DNA from: Hysterium pulicare CBS 123377
Lineage: Eukaryota; Ascomycota; Dothideomycetes; Hysteriales; Hysteriaceae
NCBI GenBank assembly: GCA_000467715.1
Contig: AJFK01000202.1
Location: 1 to 64,000, forward strand
Length of the DNA stretch: 64,000 nt
Direction: 5' to 3'
Shown here: piece after piece, positions 11,616 through 22,425 of the stretch
How positions within the stretch are numbered: the first letter of the stretch is position 1
Layout of the letters: every line of letters begins with the position of its first letter
The notes under the pieces: model-generated
Databases searched by the model: none
Told to the model about the DNA's origin: nothing
What the model saw: only the letters and a program-made list of their open reading frames with translations
Program-made: the position numbers and the translations under genes

Positions 11616-12775
11616 ATGGCCAGCAAACTTATTGCGATTGTTGGGATCACAGGAAATCAGGTATGTCACCTTCCTTGTTATCTTATTCATTAGCTAACCT
11701 ACATCAAGGGCGCATCCGTGGCTGATGTTTTCATCAGCGAACCTGGCTGGAAAATTCGTGGAATCTCTCGCGACCCACACAAAGAATCATCCAAAGTATG
11801 GAGTGATAAAGGAGTGGAAATGGTAGCCGCAGATCTCGATGACGTTGAAGCTCTCAAGAAAGCTTTTCACGGTGCCGATGCCATTTTTGGTGTCACAGAT
11901 TTTTGGGGCTTCATGAAAAATCCGGCCAATCATGAACGGGCTCAGAAGGAGGGCCGGACCATCAATGAAGTTTGCTTCGATCTCGAAGTCCAGCAAGGAA
12001 AAAACGTTGTCGATGCCGCTGCAGCGACGGTGGACTCGTTAGATAGGTTCGTGCTGAGCACTTTGAGTGACTCTAAGAAGTGGAGTAACGGTGCTGTGAC
12101 CTTCAACTTCCACTTCGACGCGAAGTGGAAGGCGGTGGAGTATCTAAGGGAGCAGTACCCTGAATTAGCCAAGAAGACGGGCTACGTGCAGATGGGGTTC
12201 TTCGCAACCAACTGGAAGGGTGGCATGGGGGCTCCCAGTAAACAACCCGATGGGACGTACAAATTGAGCCTTCCGATGAGCGGAGATTCCAAGTTTCCTA
12301 TTGGTAACCCAAGGGCGGATATGGGTGAGTAACATTTCCAGCTGCGGGTGGCTGCAGCATCTCGTGGCGATATTTGACTGATTTGATTCAGGGTACTACG
12401 CCAAAGCCTTACTCCAGGCGCCTCCAGGCACGGTTCTCATCGGTTGCGGTTCGTACTTAAACTGGAAAGAGTGGTGCGAGATCTGGGGAGGTGTGCAAGG
12501 CAAGAAAATCGTCTTCGAAGAGTCAGATCCAAAGCAATTGGAAGAAGCGATGCCTGGTGGTGTTGGTAAAGAACTAAGAGACATGTTCAAGTACATTGGA
12601 GAGTATGGTTACGATGGGCGCGACCCCGACGTTGTGTATCCATGGAATGTAAGTACCCGTCCGGCACGAGGTAATCTAGGTTCGCTACTGACCACCATCA
12701 TAGCTCGGGTTCGACGTAAAATACACGACAATGGAGGAATACATCAAGAGCGAGGATTGGTCCTCCGTCATGTAG
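11616..12775 (+). CDS. NmrA-like family NAD(P)-binding protein
   Basis: This is an atypical short-chain dehydrogenase fold protein of the NmrA-like family. Members act as redox-sensing regulators or as reductases, and which applies here cannot be told. There are four exons: 11616-11660, 11709-12324, 12392-12648 and 12704-12775. The introns are 48, 67 and 55 bp, and the product has 329 residues. The dinucleotide-binding loop GITGNQGASV is split by the first intron exactly after GITGNQ. It is followed by WKIRGISRDP, VAADLDDVEALKKAFHGADAIFGVTDFW and RFVLSTLSD, all typical of the family. The last exon adds a short tail LGFDVKYTTMEEYIKSEDW. A TATA-like box lies upstream. Confidence 0.92.
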
Positions 12776-14210
12776 GTCCTTGGATGCATCCAGGCCAAAA
12801 CCGGGAATAAAGAGTGCTATAAAGGACTCCACGGTGTTTAGTATAGTACAACACATAGACAACAAATTGTGAATTCAACGATGAAGTTCACATACACAAA
12901 TATATCGAATGTCAGATTTGGGTGCTGATGGAATATGATTTGATGAACTGCTTACTAAGTCCAACTTAATCAATTTCACCGCCTCCTGACTTCTGCAACG
13001 ACAAAGTTTTCCTCTGTGCCATGTCTACATAAGATTGCTCCCATCCTCTCAATTAGCGGTACAACAACGAAGTTGCTTTTGCTTGTTCAATCAAGCTGTG
13101 TGCTTCGCCTACCCAAAAGCTCGGCAATGCCGATTTCGCGATCGTCAACCACGTTGAGCAACCCTTTCGCTGGCAGCCACGCTTCGCCCTGAAAGCCTCA
13201 GGAGACCGGAACGACTGCTCCGCTCAACGATAGGAGTCTTGCTAGGCAGGCGTAATCCGACAATCATGCAGTTTACGCATTGCAGTAGGCTTCGGCATCG
13301 GAATTCAACCACTCCTAAGAACTGTCGAGCACGTTGAGATGTATTGTCGTCAACCCACATGTCGCAGTGGTCCGACCGGGAGATTTGGCCTCGAAGAGGG
13401 TATCAAAAGCTCCAATAGCCTCCTGGCAGTTTCGCGGGACTTCAACTCAGAGCGCGCCAAGTAGTGCTGGGCAAGAGGGATGCGATAATAGCCGGGAGAT
13501 GTTGCGCAATGAAGCGGAAAAGAGGTGGACCTGCAGGCAGACTTTGGGTCAGGTCTAGGTACACGGCGACAAAGAGGACGAATGAGATGTGAACCCAAGG
13601 GTGAGGGCGAGCGGAACTCTTAGGGATTCCAATACCGCAATTAGGATAGCAACATGCTCGCTAAGCCCAGCTGGGGAGAGTGTTGATCATGATGCAGAGG
13701 CTCTGGGCCCATGATAGATAACTCGCCCTACAGGATAAGTGGCCTTCCTTGCATTCTCCGTGCCTACAATGCATTCTGCATCGTCGAAGTAGTCGTCAAA
13801 TTGGCCCTAGATTATTGCGTCTCGTTCATTTTCCTTTTTCGGTCTGCTGTCCTGCTTTCATCATTCCTATCTCTCGCGCCTCCCAGGCCTCCCCCGCTTC
13901 TGCTCGTGATAAGAATATCTCAAGCCACCTTCTCCCCACTACTCGTCACGCATGTGTTCAGGCGTGCGAGTTCTGGCTTGCTCATAAAGGCTGCTCTCTC
14001 TCCTAGCCTAACGGATTGTTTGCTTCCAAGCTCCTACCACTAGTTGTTCAGTTACTGCAGTGGAACCCAGCCGTTTCACGCCTCTTTCGGCACCGCCGAC
14101 TCTCCGAATATTACCTTCGCAATTCTTGATATTCAATTGATATATTCTTAGCTCTCGGGCCTTCGTAATCGTCTATCACCGACCTCAGTTTCCTTTTTTC
14201 ATCAACCGGC
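12776..14210. other. Intergenic region / long CT-rich leader
   Basis: No gene with recognisable content is seen. From about 13790 to 14210 the plus strand is strongly pyrimidine-rich, which fits the promoter and 5' leader of the DUF3445 gene. Confidence 0.5.
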
Positions 14211-15799
14211 ATGGGTGGCTTCCTCTTGCTGCTCCTTGGGGCGGCCTTCTTCATCAGCTCTCTATCCCTCATTCTATTCAATCAGAGAAGACGGGATGTT
14301 GTGCTCGATCGGTTGCACTTTCATCGTCGCCGATTCTCCGGATCCAAAACACCACCCCGATCGTTGTCGCCTGGCAAGAAGCAATTGGAAACTCCTGTTC
14401 CGCCTGACTACACACTCGCATTTCCTCCGTCTCGTCGACACACGCTGGCAGAAATTCAGTCTAACTTACCGGCTGTCCTGGGCAAACCTTTGAATGTGTT
14501 GGCAGCTTCACCTGAAGACTCTAGGAAGGCATGCTTGCCTCTCACCACCTCGTATCTGGATGCGAAGACTCCCATGTTCACCGCTACAGAATTCTCGACT
14601 GAGGAGATCAAGGCGCTTGGGGACTTCCCTGACTATGCTACTCTCAGTGGTGTTCCTCTACCGCAGCCTTATCGGGAGTTCGATATCAACAAGGCACGAC
14701 CGCGGCCGTATAGACCTTTTAGGTGGTCATATCATCAGACCATGTGTAAGTCAGTCTGACAGAGGAACGGGTTTTGGAGCATGACTAATAGGAAATAGCA
14801 TTGACGAAGATGGAGCCCGACTGGTGGCTCGAGCTCGACAATCTTTATGTCAAGCGGATCAAGCAACGACAAGACCTTTTCGCCCAACACAGAAAGAATG
14901 TTCTCGCATCTCTCCCTGGCTCCGAGCTTGCGTGCAAAGAATTGATGGAAATGTGCTTGCAATTCCTGTGCGCACGGTATCCACATTACTTCCGATTAGA
15001 CAAGGAGAAAATGGTTTTCCACAACGGTATCCTGAACACCGAGGCGGACTTGAAGACGGCTCATCCCCTCCATGTCATGTTGAACAACGTTCCGGAGGAT
15101 TTTGCGATCATGCTTCGTGATCCGGCAACAGGCTATTACTTCTTCCGTGCAGGCATGATTTGCAGTGCGCTTGGATGGAACGTGGATACCAAGATTGGTC
15201 TACAGCTTCATGAGATCCATGCGCCTATTCCAGATTACAAGGAAAAGATGCAATTCTCAATGGACCGGTAAGACGACTCACTTCGCTTGACAGTCCATCC
15301 GCTGATCAGGACGAATAGATACTTCACAAAGAAGCCCACCGACAAACCCATTCAACGTGGATCCTGGGGTCTGGAAGTCGACGAACCGCTCTATATGCCA
15401 CCTGGCGATCCTCATGAAAAACACCGAGATGTCCAGCATGCCGACCTTGACATCTCGCGCTGCAATCTTCGAGTTGACTGGCAGACCCTACGACGGCTTC
15501 CCCTTTCCGGCGCCGTGGTCTTCAATTTCAAGGCACTCTTTACGTGTGTCCAGGACTTTCGCGATGAGCCCTACATACCTACGCTCCTACTAAAAGTCTT
15601 GAAGGATGGCAAGAGGAGTCTTATGGAGTACAAGAATACTTGGCATACCGAACACGTGGTGATACCCGCATTAGAAAAATATGCAAAAGAGCAAGTAGAA
15701 AAAGGATGGGTGCCGAAAGATTGGGAGCCACATACACTAGAGGAGAGTCCTTGGTTCCCGAATTGGGAGGAGAAATGGCACCGTGAGCAGGGCTATTAG
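14211..15799 (+). CDS. DUF3445 protein (haem-dependent oxidative N-demethylase-like), membrane-anchored
   Basis: The protein belongs to the DUF3445 family, related to the haem-dependent oxidative N-demethylase subunit. The substrate of the fungal members is not known to me. There are three exons: 14211-14745, 14799-15267 and 15310-15799. The introns are 53 and 42 bp, and the product has 497 residues. Residues 3-23 (FLLLLLGAAFFISSLSLILF) form a single N-terminal membrane segment followed by a basic stretch, so the catalytic part probably faces the cytosol from the ER. Family landmarks are RPFRWSYHQTM, EPDWWLELD, the KIGLQLHEIHAPIP helix, the RVDWQTLRRLPLSGAVVF strand, and the C-terminal EYKNTWHTEHVV and PWFPNWEEKWH. 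The first ATG after the CT-rich leader was taken as start. Confidence 0.93.
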
Positions 15800-16755
15800 A
15801 CGAGGACTGGGCATGGATTTGTTCGAGAGCGATTTTTGGAGAGATTTGGGAATTGGATTCTTGAATAAAGCGATTGGATATGCATGGTTCTTAAAAACGG
15901 CCGTCCTACGAAGGGCTTACATCAGCGATATTCAGTTTACCTGCATATATGATTGGTTTCTTTTATTGGTTCCCCCTGCCGTACATGCTCCCATCAAAAG
16001 AGGAGCTCAGCTCACGGTGGGAAGGAGGCCACTTTAGTAATTCGGCAGCAAACTGATAGGCATGTCCTCCAACGAGATGATGATTAGCAAATCGAGTCAA
16101 CAATGTGCAAGAACCCCTCCGGCTCCTGATAGCGCAATACCAAAGCCAGACGAGCTGTCGTCCCTTGCCTGTTTCCCCGGGACGTCTCCGCAATCACAGC
16201 GTCGGAGGGTTTCCGCAATCACAGCGTCGGAGGGTTTCCGCAAGAGCCCCGGAATGTTCCCGCAATAAGAGCCTCGGATCTTCACCCGCAAATTTCCCCA
16301 CACTTCCACCAGAGAGTCGGCCTTGACATGGTCAGAATACTCAATGCAGTGATATGTCACGAGCCGGTTGACCTACCATAGCCTTTGCCCGGGGGCCCCG
16401 ACAGCATGGCATGGCTGCTCGACTTAAGAGTTGTAGGTGGATCTTGGCTGGACTGGTTTTGGGGCGGGCAGGTAGTAAGTTAAAGCGAGTAATGAATGCG
16501 CTTACCTAGGTACTCTGGTCCTCTCCCTGTCTACCTAGACTATGTTGACGGCGGAAAGGAAGGGTGGGTCGTGGGCAGGAGCTGGGGAGCTCGTTCTTTG
16601 AACTGTCTGCAGCTGGTTCCACCGTATTTAGTCCACCCTACTTCTACTCGTTACCTAGGTGTCTGCTGTACGCGTTTGCCTTGCATACCCGTCTGCCCTC
16701 TCGTCCTTGACACAACCCTCTCCTCTCTGCTCACTTACCAACTGGACGCTTCAAG
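15800..16755. other. Intergenic region with duplicated 25-mer and CCTAGGT motifs
   Basis: No gene is seen. The segment contains a tandem 25-bp duplication (listed separately). It also has ACCTAGGT-type motifs at about 16504-16511 and 16653-16660 and an incomplete one near 16531. A CT-rich leader runs up to the monooxygenase start. Confidence 0.6.
16187..16236. repeat. 25-bp perfect tandem duplication
   Basis: Two identical adjacent copies begin TCCGCAATCACAGCGTCGG. They are followed by two more diverged relatives starting TCCGCAAGAG and CCCGCAATAAGAG, so the array decays over about 90 bp. It lies in the intergenic space between the DUF3445 and monooxygenase genes. Confidence 0.8.
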
Positions 16756-18890
16756 ATGGGTGGTTCAAAGCCCTGGCCACAAGTCCCGGTCGGAAATAAG
16801 GATCACACCAATGCTGCCGTGGTGATTATTGGCGCTGGTTTCTCTGGTACCGTGTTCTTTCTAGTGCTCTCATGAGCAGTCTCGAGTATGAGGGAACTGA
16901 CTTGGCTTAGGCATGTGTATGGCCATCGATCTGATAAAGCAGAACAAGTGCCACAACTTCATTCTTCTTGAGAAGAGCTCTGGAGTCGGTGGAACATGGC
17001 AGTGAGTGTCACGGTCCAACACAATAGGATGCATGGTAATCAATTGCTGATGACTCCACAGTGATAACAAATATCCTGGATGTTGTTGCGATGGTAAGGA
17101 ATAGCGTTGAAGCGAAGCGGAGAATATGAACACTGATTGAGGGAACATAGTGTGGAGCATTCTCTACAGCTATTCATTCGAACAAAATCCAAACTGGACA
17201 AGAGAATATCCGGGACAGGAAGAGATCCTTGTAAGCTTCCTCTCACCATCATCTACTTCCAACTGTTGTCATCACCCGTTTTGCTCACCAATCCTTCCCC
17301 ACTCAGGACTATCTGCAAACCGTCGCTCAAAAATACAACTTATACAAATACATCCGCTTCAACACCTCCGTCGAATCCGCCGTCTGGGATGATGCGTCTC
17401 TCAAATGGAAGGTCAACGTCAAGGTCTCAGGTGATAAAGATGCGGAGTTCAGTCCCGAGTATGCCATCAACTGCGATTACCTAGTCTCGGCGGTTGGACA
17501 ACTTAACCAGCCTCAATACCCCAAAATCCCCGGAATCGCAGACTTCAAAGGAAAGATGATGCACTCCGCACGCTGGGACTGGAGCTACGGCTTAGAAGGC
17601 AAGAGAATTGGTATTATTGGCAACGGTTAGTTTTCCTTTTCGTATCATCACACTTCCTATTGTACCACGAAGTCTTTCCTTTGCGATCGTGTACTTACCT
17701 TTCTCTCCTCAGGCGCCACCGCAGCTCAAATCATCCCTGAAATCATCAAATCCGCCGCCCACGTAACAGTCTACCAACGGACACCCAACTGGATCATGCC
17801 TCGCGACGACAAACCCGTGTCCCCTCTCAAGCGCGCCCTCTACCGCTATGTTCCTCCCCTACGTTGGCGCGTCCGTGCCACTCAAATGGATTTCCGCGAA
17901 TCATTCTACTCCGCCGTCACGGACAGCGACTCTGACTTCGCGGGCCTGGTCCGAAAATGGTGTGCCGCGAGAATGAGATCACAGATACCGGGACGAGAGG
18001 ACCTATGGGAGAAGCTGACGCCCAACTATGCGCCGGGATGTAAGAGGGTAATCATCTCAGATGATTTTTACCCAGCATTAGCATCACCAAAAACGACGCT
18101 GGAAACTCGTCCCATCTCTCGCATCACAGACTCCGGCATCGAGGTCGAAGGAGGCGATCACACGGATTTCGATCTCATTGTCCTAGCAACCGGTTTCCGC
18201 ACCGTGGAGTTCATGTATCCGATTGAAATCACGGGTGCACACGGTAGACCATTGGAGGAGATTTGGGGAGACGGTGCAAAGGCGCTTTATGGAACTTGCG
18301 TTGAGGATCTACCCAATTTCGGCATGTTCTACGGGCCGAATACGAATCTCGGTCACAATTCTATTGTCCTTATGATCGAGGCGCAGAGTCGATACCTCAA
18401 TACCTTGGTCAGCAAAGTCCTTGACGCCAAGCGCAAGAATGAGGGCAAGGGAGCTGGACTAGCATTTCTACCCAAGAAACAGAAGGTTGAATCATACAAC
18501 GAGGAGATCCAGGCCGTGCTCAAGAAATCCAGTTTCGCAGACCCGAATTGCGCGAGTTGGTATAAGGATAAAGAAGGCAGAATCACGAATAATTGGTCGG
18601 GCACTGTGGTTGACTATCAAAAGATGCTTTCGCAACTTGATTGGGCTGATTACGATGTCATTCTTGCGGATGGGGAGAAAGGAACGAGGAGAGGGGAGAG
18701 GAGGGATAGTGCTGTTGTCTTTGGTGGATTGAAGCCAACGAAAATTGGAAGGGTGAAGGAGGAGACGAGTGTCAGTAATACGACGTTGGCGGTTGGAGCT
18801 TTGGGCGTGGTGGCTGCGGTGGGTGGAGTCCTTTTCATGGGACAGGGACAGATTGGGAATACTATTCGGAGGGCCAAGTTTTGGGGATAG
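16756..18890 (+). CDS. Class I Baeyer-Villiger monooxygenase (FAD/NADPH), C-terminal membrane tail
   Basis: This flavoprotein is expected to insert oxygen next to a ketone, or to hydroxylate, using NADPH. The substrate is unknown. There are six exons: 16756-16846, 16911-17001, 17062-17093, 17151-17230, 17307-17625 and 17713-18890. All phases agree and the product has 596 residues. The FAD Rossmann motif VIIGAGFSG is near residue 25, followed by GVGGTWHDNKYPGCCCDV. The Baeyer-Villiger fingerprint F-x-G-x3-H-x3-W is present as FKGKMMHSARW. The NADPH motif GIIGNGATAAQ follows, then the ATGF motif (LATGFRTVEF). Near the C-terminus TTLAVGALGVVAAVGGVLFM forms one hydrophobic segment, suggesting a tail anchor, followed by a short basic end. 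This tail is not part of the core family fold. Confidence 0.96.
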
Positions 18891-19359
18891 ATGAGTAGGG
18901 AGGGATTCGATAAGATACGTGTATGTGCAGCTGACAGACAGAGTCTGGCTTATGTATTTTGTTAAGATACTTCTCCTTTCGGTGCTGATATAAAGTCGGG
19001 TCGCAATACAAGTTTTCTCCGCCACAATTGTACAGTCGGATTTCATTCCTCGTCGTCATCTGCCTGCAGACTTCGACGTCGTAAAGATAGTGAAACATAA
19101 CAGGGTCTACGAAGTATAGACGATGCCCATAATGGCCCATTTCAGTACGCCGACTTCGCTATCGCCTCACCCGCTCCTCAATACCACTTATTCAACATGT
19201 CCAAACTCAAAAACCTCCACCTCCTTCGCCCAGCTTACTCTCTTCTTCCGCCGTACACATCTCACACTTAACCAAGCCGCTAGCATCTGTTTCGCAGGGG
19301 GTCTATTCCGTACACAAGAAGCTTTCGTGCATCCAACTGAGATCCTCGTAACAAGGACC
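18891..19359. other. Intergenic region
   Basis: This is the 3' flank of the monooxygenase. No gene is supported. Confidence 0.4.
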
Positions 19360-19812
19360 TCATAGCGCGTACGTCGAGGATGCGAGCACGTCGGCCACGG
19401 GAGCGACTCGTATATAGCCTTTGACGGATCGAGTTGAGAATGGTAATGGCTGTGACTGTGGCTGTGGCTTTCGGTGCGATGTGTCTTTGGTTCTCGTTTG
19501 GGTTTGCTGTAGGGTGGTGCTGGGATCTGAGCGCTTCGAGGCTGAGGCTGAGACTTCGGTTTCGGCTTGGGGATTGGTGGAGGGGGTGGTGCTGGGATGT
19601 GGCGGAATGATCGAATTGGTATGGATTGGAGATACTGATGGCGGAGATGGCTTGGATGCGTGGGGATGTAGCGGAATTTGATTCGATTGTTCTCGTGGTG
19701 GCGTGGGTCCATTGGTACCGCGTGCTTGGTGGGTAGATTTAGAGCGTATGAGAAGCAATAGATGCAGAAGTGTTAAGTAACACGTTAAAGATAGACGTTG
19801 TCTTGAGAGCAT
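19360..19812 (-). CDS. Hypothetical Pro/Ser/Gln-rich protein with signal-like N-terminus
   Basis: I do not recognise this. A single 150-codon frame starts at an ATG. The hydrophobic segment LTCYLTLLHLLLLI after three basic residues looks like a secretion signal or membrane anchor. The rest is low-complexity and rich in Pro, Ser, Thr and Gln. An overlapping frame on the same strand (about 19712-19188) is also open, so the true exon structure may differ or the frame may be a composition effect. No homology can be claimed. Confidence 0.3.
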   Translation of the reverse strand: MLSRQRLSLTCYLTLLHLLLLIRSKSTHQARGTNGPTPPREQSNQIPLHPHASKPSPPSVSPIHTNSIIPPHPSTTPSTNPQAETEVSASASKRSDPSTTLQQTQTRTKDTSHRKPQPQSQPLPFSTRSVKGYIRVAPVADVLASSTYAL

Positions 19813-20066
19813 GACTGGAAAGTTGATGCTCCGCCAAGTTCAAGTCGCAGTTTCAGAGACCGTGCCTTGAAATGACTAACATAGGAGAAGCTTGTTCTAT
19901 GAAGCAGCGCGGACATTCGGTATCGAAATGGCATTTGTAGGAGTAATGATACTAGCTATTACAAGTAAGAGCAAGGAAAAAGCTATTGTGAGGATCAAGA
20001 TAGAGTCGAATATTGATATGATGTATGAAGCAATCAGCCTTCGGTGGATGGGCCCGTGTTTATACA

Positions 20067-20265
20067 TTGACAGTGCTGAATGATAGATAAAAATTTATCC
20101 GTTGACAGTGTTGAAGGAGAGGAAATAATCCATCCATTGACAGCATTGAAGGATAGAAAAAGACCTATCCATTGATAAAGTGTTGAAGGATAGAAAAAGA
20201 TCTATCCATTGACCAAGTGCTGAAGGAAAGAAGAAAATCTATCAATTGACAGAATGTTAAAATGT
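20067..20265. repeat. Minisatellite of 35-37 bp units with internal hairpin
   Basis: There are five tandem copies and a partial sixth. Units begin TTGACAGTGTTGAAGGATAG and continue through an A-rich linker to CTATCCA. Each well-kept unit carries GGATAG and CTATCC as inverted arms 8-9 bp apart, so a unit can fold as a small hairpin. A related copy lies at about 51905-52020. Confidence 0.85.
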
Positions 20266-22425
20266 CTGACTGTCTAGCTGACCGGCACAAGAGCATAACG
20301 AGCATTATCCCCTGAAAGTCCGGTCGTCGTCATAAGACGAGTAGAATTAGGTTTTGAGATACTTTCCAAATCCAGTTCGTGCCTGTACGAGTACGACTGG
20401 ACTCCGTACCGCTCCTAAAGTCCAGTTCACCACCTCGAGGGCGTGAGGGAGTATAACCACGATCACAAATGCAGATATGAAGCCTTCCACTTGCCTGTGC
20501 AGAATGTTAGCATCACTCATGCGGATATAAGAGTCCCCATGTTTAGTGGGACAGCAAGGAAAATATCATATGGGATGCGATGCTCCCCGTAACTGTCTCC
20601 ATCGAGATCCCACTAGCTCAAGGAAATTGGTGGTATGTTAGTGAATCTGGACTAAGTGCAAGGCCTCAGGCCGATTGTCTCGATGCTCTCATTATTCATT
20701 GCGGGGATGGGTTTGGAGATCTGATTGAGTTTTCGAGACCCTTGTCTCCGGGTCCCCAAGTCGAACTTGTCAACATTCCTTGCTCTTCTGACAACATTTT
20801 TCCTTGTGTCATTCATAACGTATGTCATGAAGGTGGCGACGACATCGGCTGCATGTTGATGTTGCACTGGGATGCCCTGACGGCAATATTGTTGAAACGC
20901 GGGTTGGCGGATAAAACGTTGCTGACCGACCGAACTTTTGGTTGTGACCTCCGCGGTGGTAGTCATAAGTTTGGGCAGTGCATCATCCTTGTCACAACTC
21001 TTCTTGCTGTCCGCATGTACTGTCTGATCTCAGTAACGTGGTCCTAGAGGAGTACCTAGCCCAAGCGGACATCAAAGATGCTGTCGTATAACCTTCCACT
21101 GTTATATACGCAGGGAAGGTGAACCAGGAATCTAGTGAACTATCACACCCCAATGAATGACATCCTGGAGTATGGCAGACGCAGGACAGAAACAAAGGCG
21201 TTTTCGGCGTTCTCAGCATCAGAAACAGACTGTGTCGGGTGGCTAAATGATATCCAAGACAGATGTCGGTGATAGAACCGATGGCTTTATCGAAGGATGA
21301 GACGATGGGTGGCAACTTCTCTCTGCAGCGAGGGTTTCAAGGCCTTGCACAAGATATGCAAGTAACTCGAGCTAGATATTTGACAGGTTGACAGTAGACG
21401 CAGGATTGTGAGCGAAAGATGCACCTTGTGGCAGGTCATACTCGAATAATGAATTGCCAATAAGGAAGTGCATGGGCTGTAGAAGACGAAGAATCACGCA
21501 ATCAAGCCGTGACCAATACGAACGACAAAGGAAATGGAAGATGGGAGTATTTGTTTGTGCTTTTTCGGGCGGTGGCTTTGAACTATTTGAAGCACTGATT
21601 TGAAGCTTCGGAAAAGTCGACGCCGTGGAGGGTTCGCTCCGAAGTGGAGGATGCAAGCCAAGACGGAATGGAGCGAGCAGCCGCTGGTTGCATCGCTGGC
21701 GACGCCTCACGGGACAGCTGAATCAATCTCTCCATCGTTATCATTGATGATTATCGAACCAGATGGACATTTGCTGTGGTGTTTTGACGCGTGAAAAGGG
21801 ACGCGTGAGGGTGGTCGTGGCGATGATGGGTGTTGATGGGCGTGGTTCGTGCAATTGGATTTCGGGGACTGACTAGCACGGGCGAAGGCGTCGACGGTGG
21901 TTCTGGAAGGCGCGGGTGTGATTGCTGGCCTGCGAGTGTGGAGAGCGGCCACACGCCAATGTCGCTCCCCCAGGCCCGCTCCTCCAGCAGCCATACGCGC
22001 CACCAAGCGACAAGGTTCAGTCCGTCCGGGCTGTCGATTGGCCTCCAAGCGTGTTTGACCCCGAACAAGCTCCCCAGTCATTCGAGGCCTGCGAGGACGT
22101 TTGGCCCTTCCTTGTCCCCTAGCTGCGGTTCTGAAACATATCAGCTCCTGGACACCTCCATTTCTATTTTCTGCCTCTTCCGCCGCTTTCATTCTCCATC
22201 ATAACCCCGTGCCACATGCCCTCTTTCCTGCCGTTGCATTCTTAAAACACCCATCGACTCCGCTGACCGCCTTCATGCCGGCACCGGCCTGTTCATCGGC
22301 TCATCTTCCCTCCAGCCTCGCGCTTGCTCCGGCTGCATCGCTGCTGTAGAACCCCATCTACACACCATTCACCCGCCTGGTGCAAACCAGAGTGCGCACT
22401 GCAGACATCGTCCCCTCCTCCCACC
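20266..22425. other. Gene-poor region
   Basis: Both strands have open frames of 100-160 codons (for example 20580-21047 plus and 21372-21710 minus), but none shows a domain, a signal or coherent exon joins. From about 22100 the plus strand becomes CT-rich, as expected for the leader of the gene at 22426. Confidence 0.4.

Noticed and set aside
14211-18890. Secondary-metabolite gene cluster around the DUF3445 protein and the monooxygenase
   Set aside because: No polyketide, peptide or terpene synthase, transporter or cluster regulator is found. The other oxidative genes are scattered among housekeeping genes.
20580-21047. 155-codon plus-strand frame with an equally long opposite-strand frame
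   Set aside because: Neither strand shows a recognisable motif, and there are no supporting splice signals.
21707-22204. Several overlapping 100-160-codon frames on both strands
   Set aside because: Low-complexity Pro/Arg/Ser readings of a GC-rich promoter region. The real start of the gene is at 22426.
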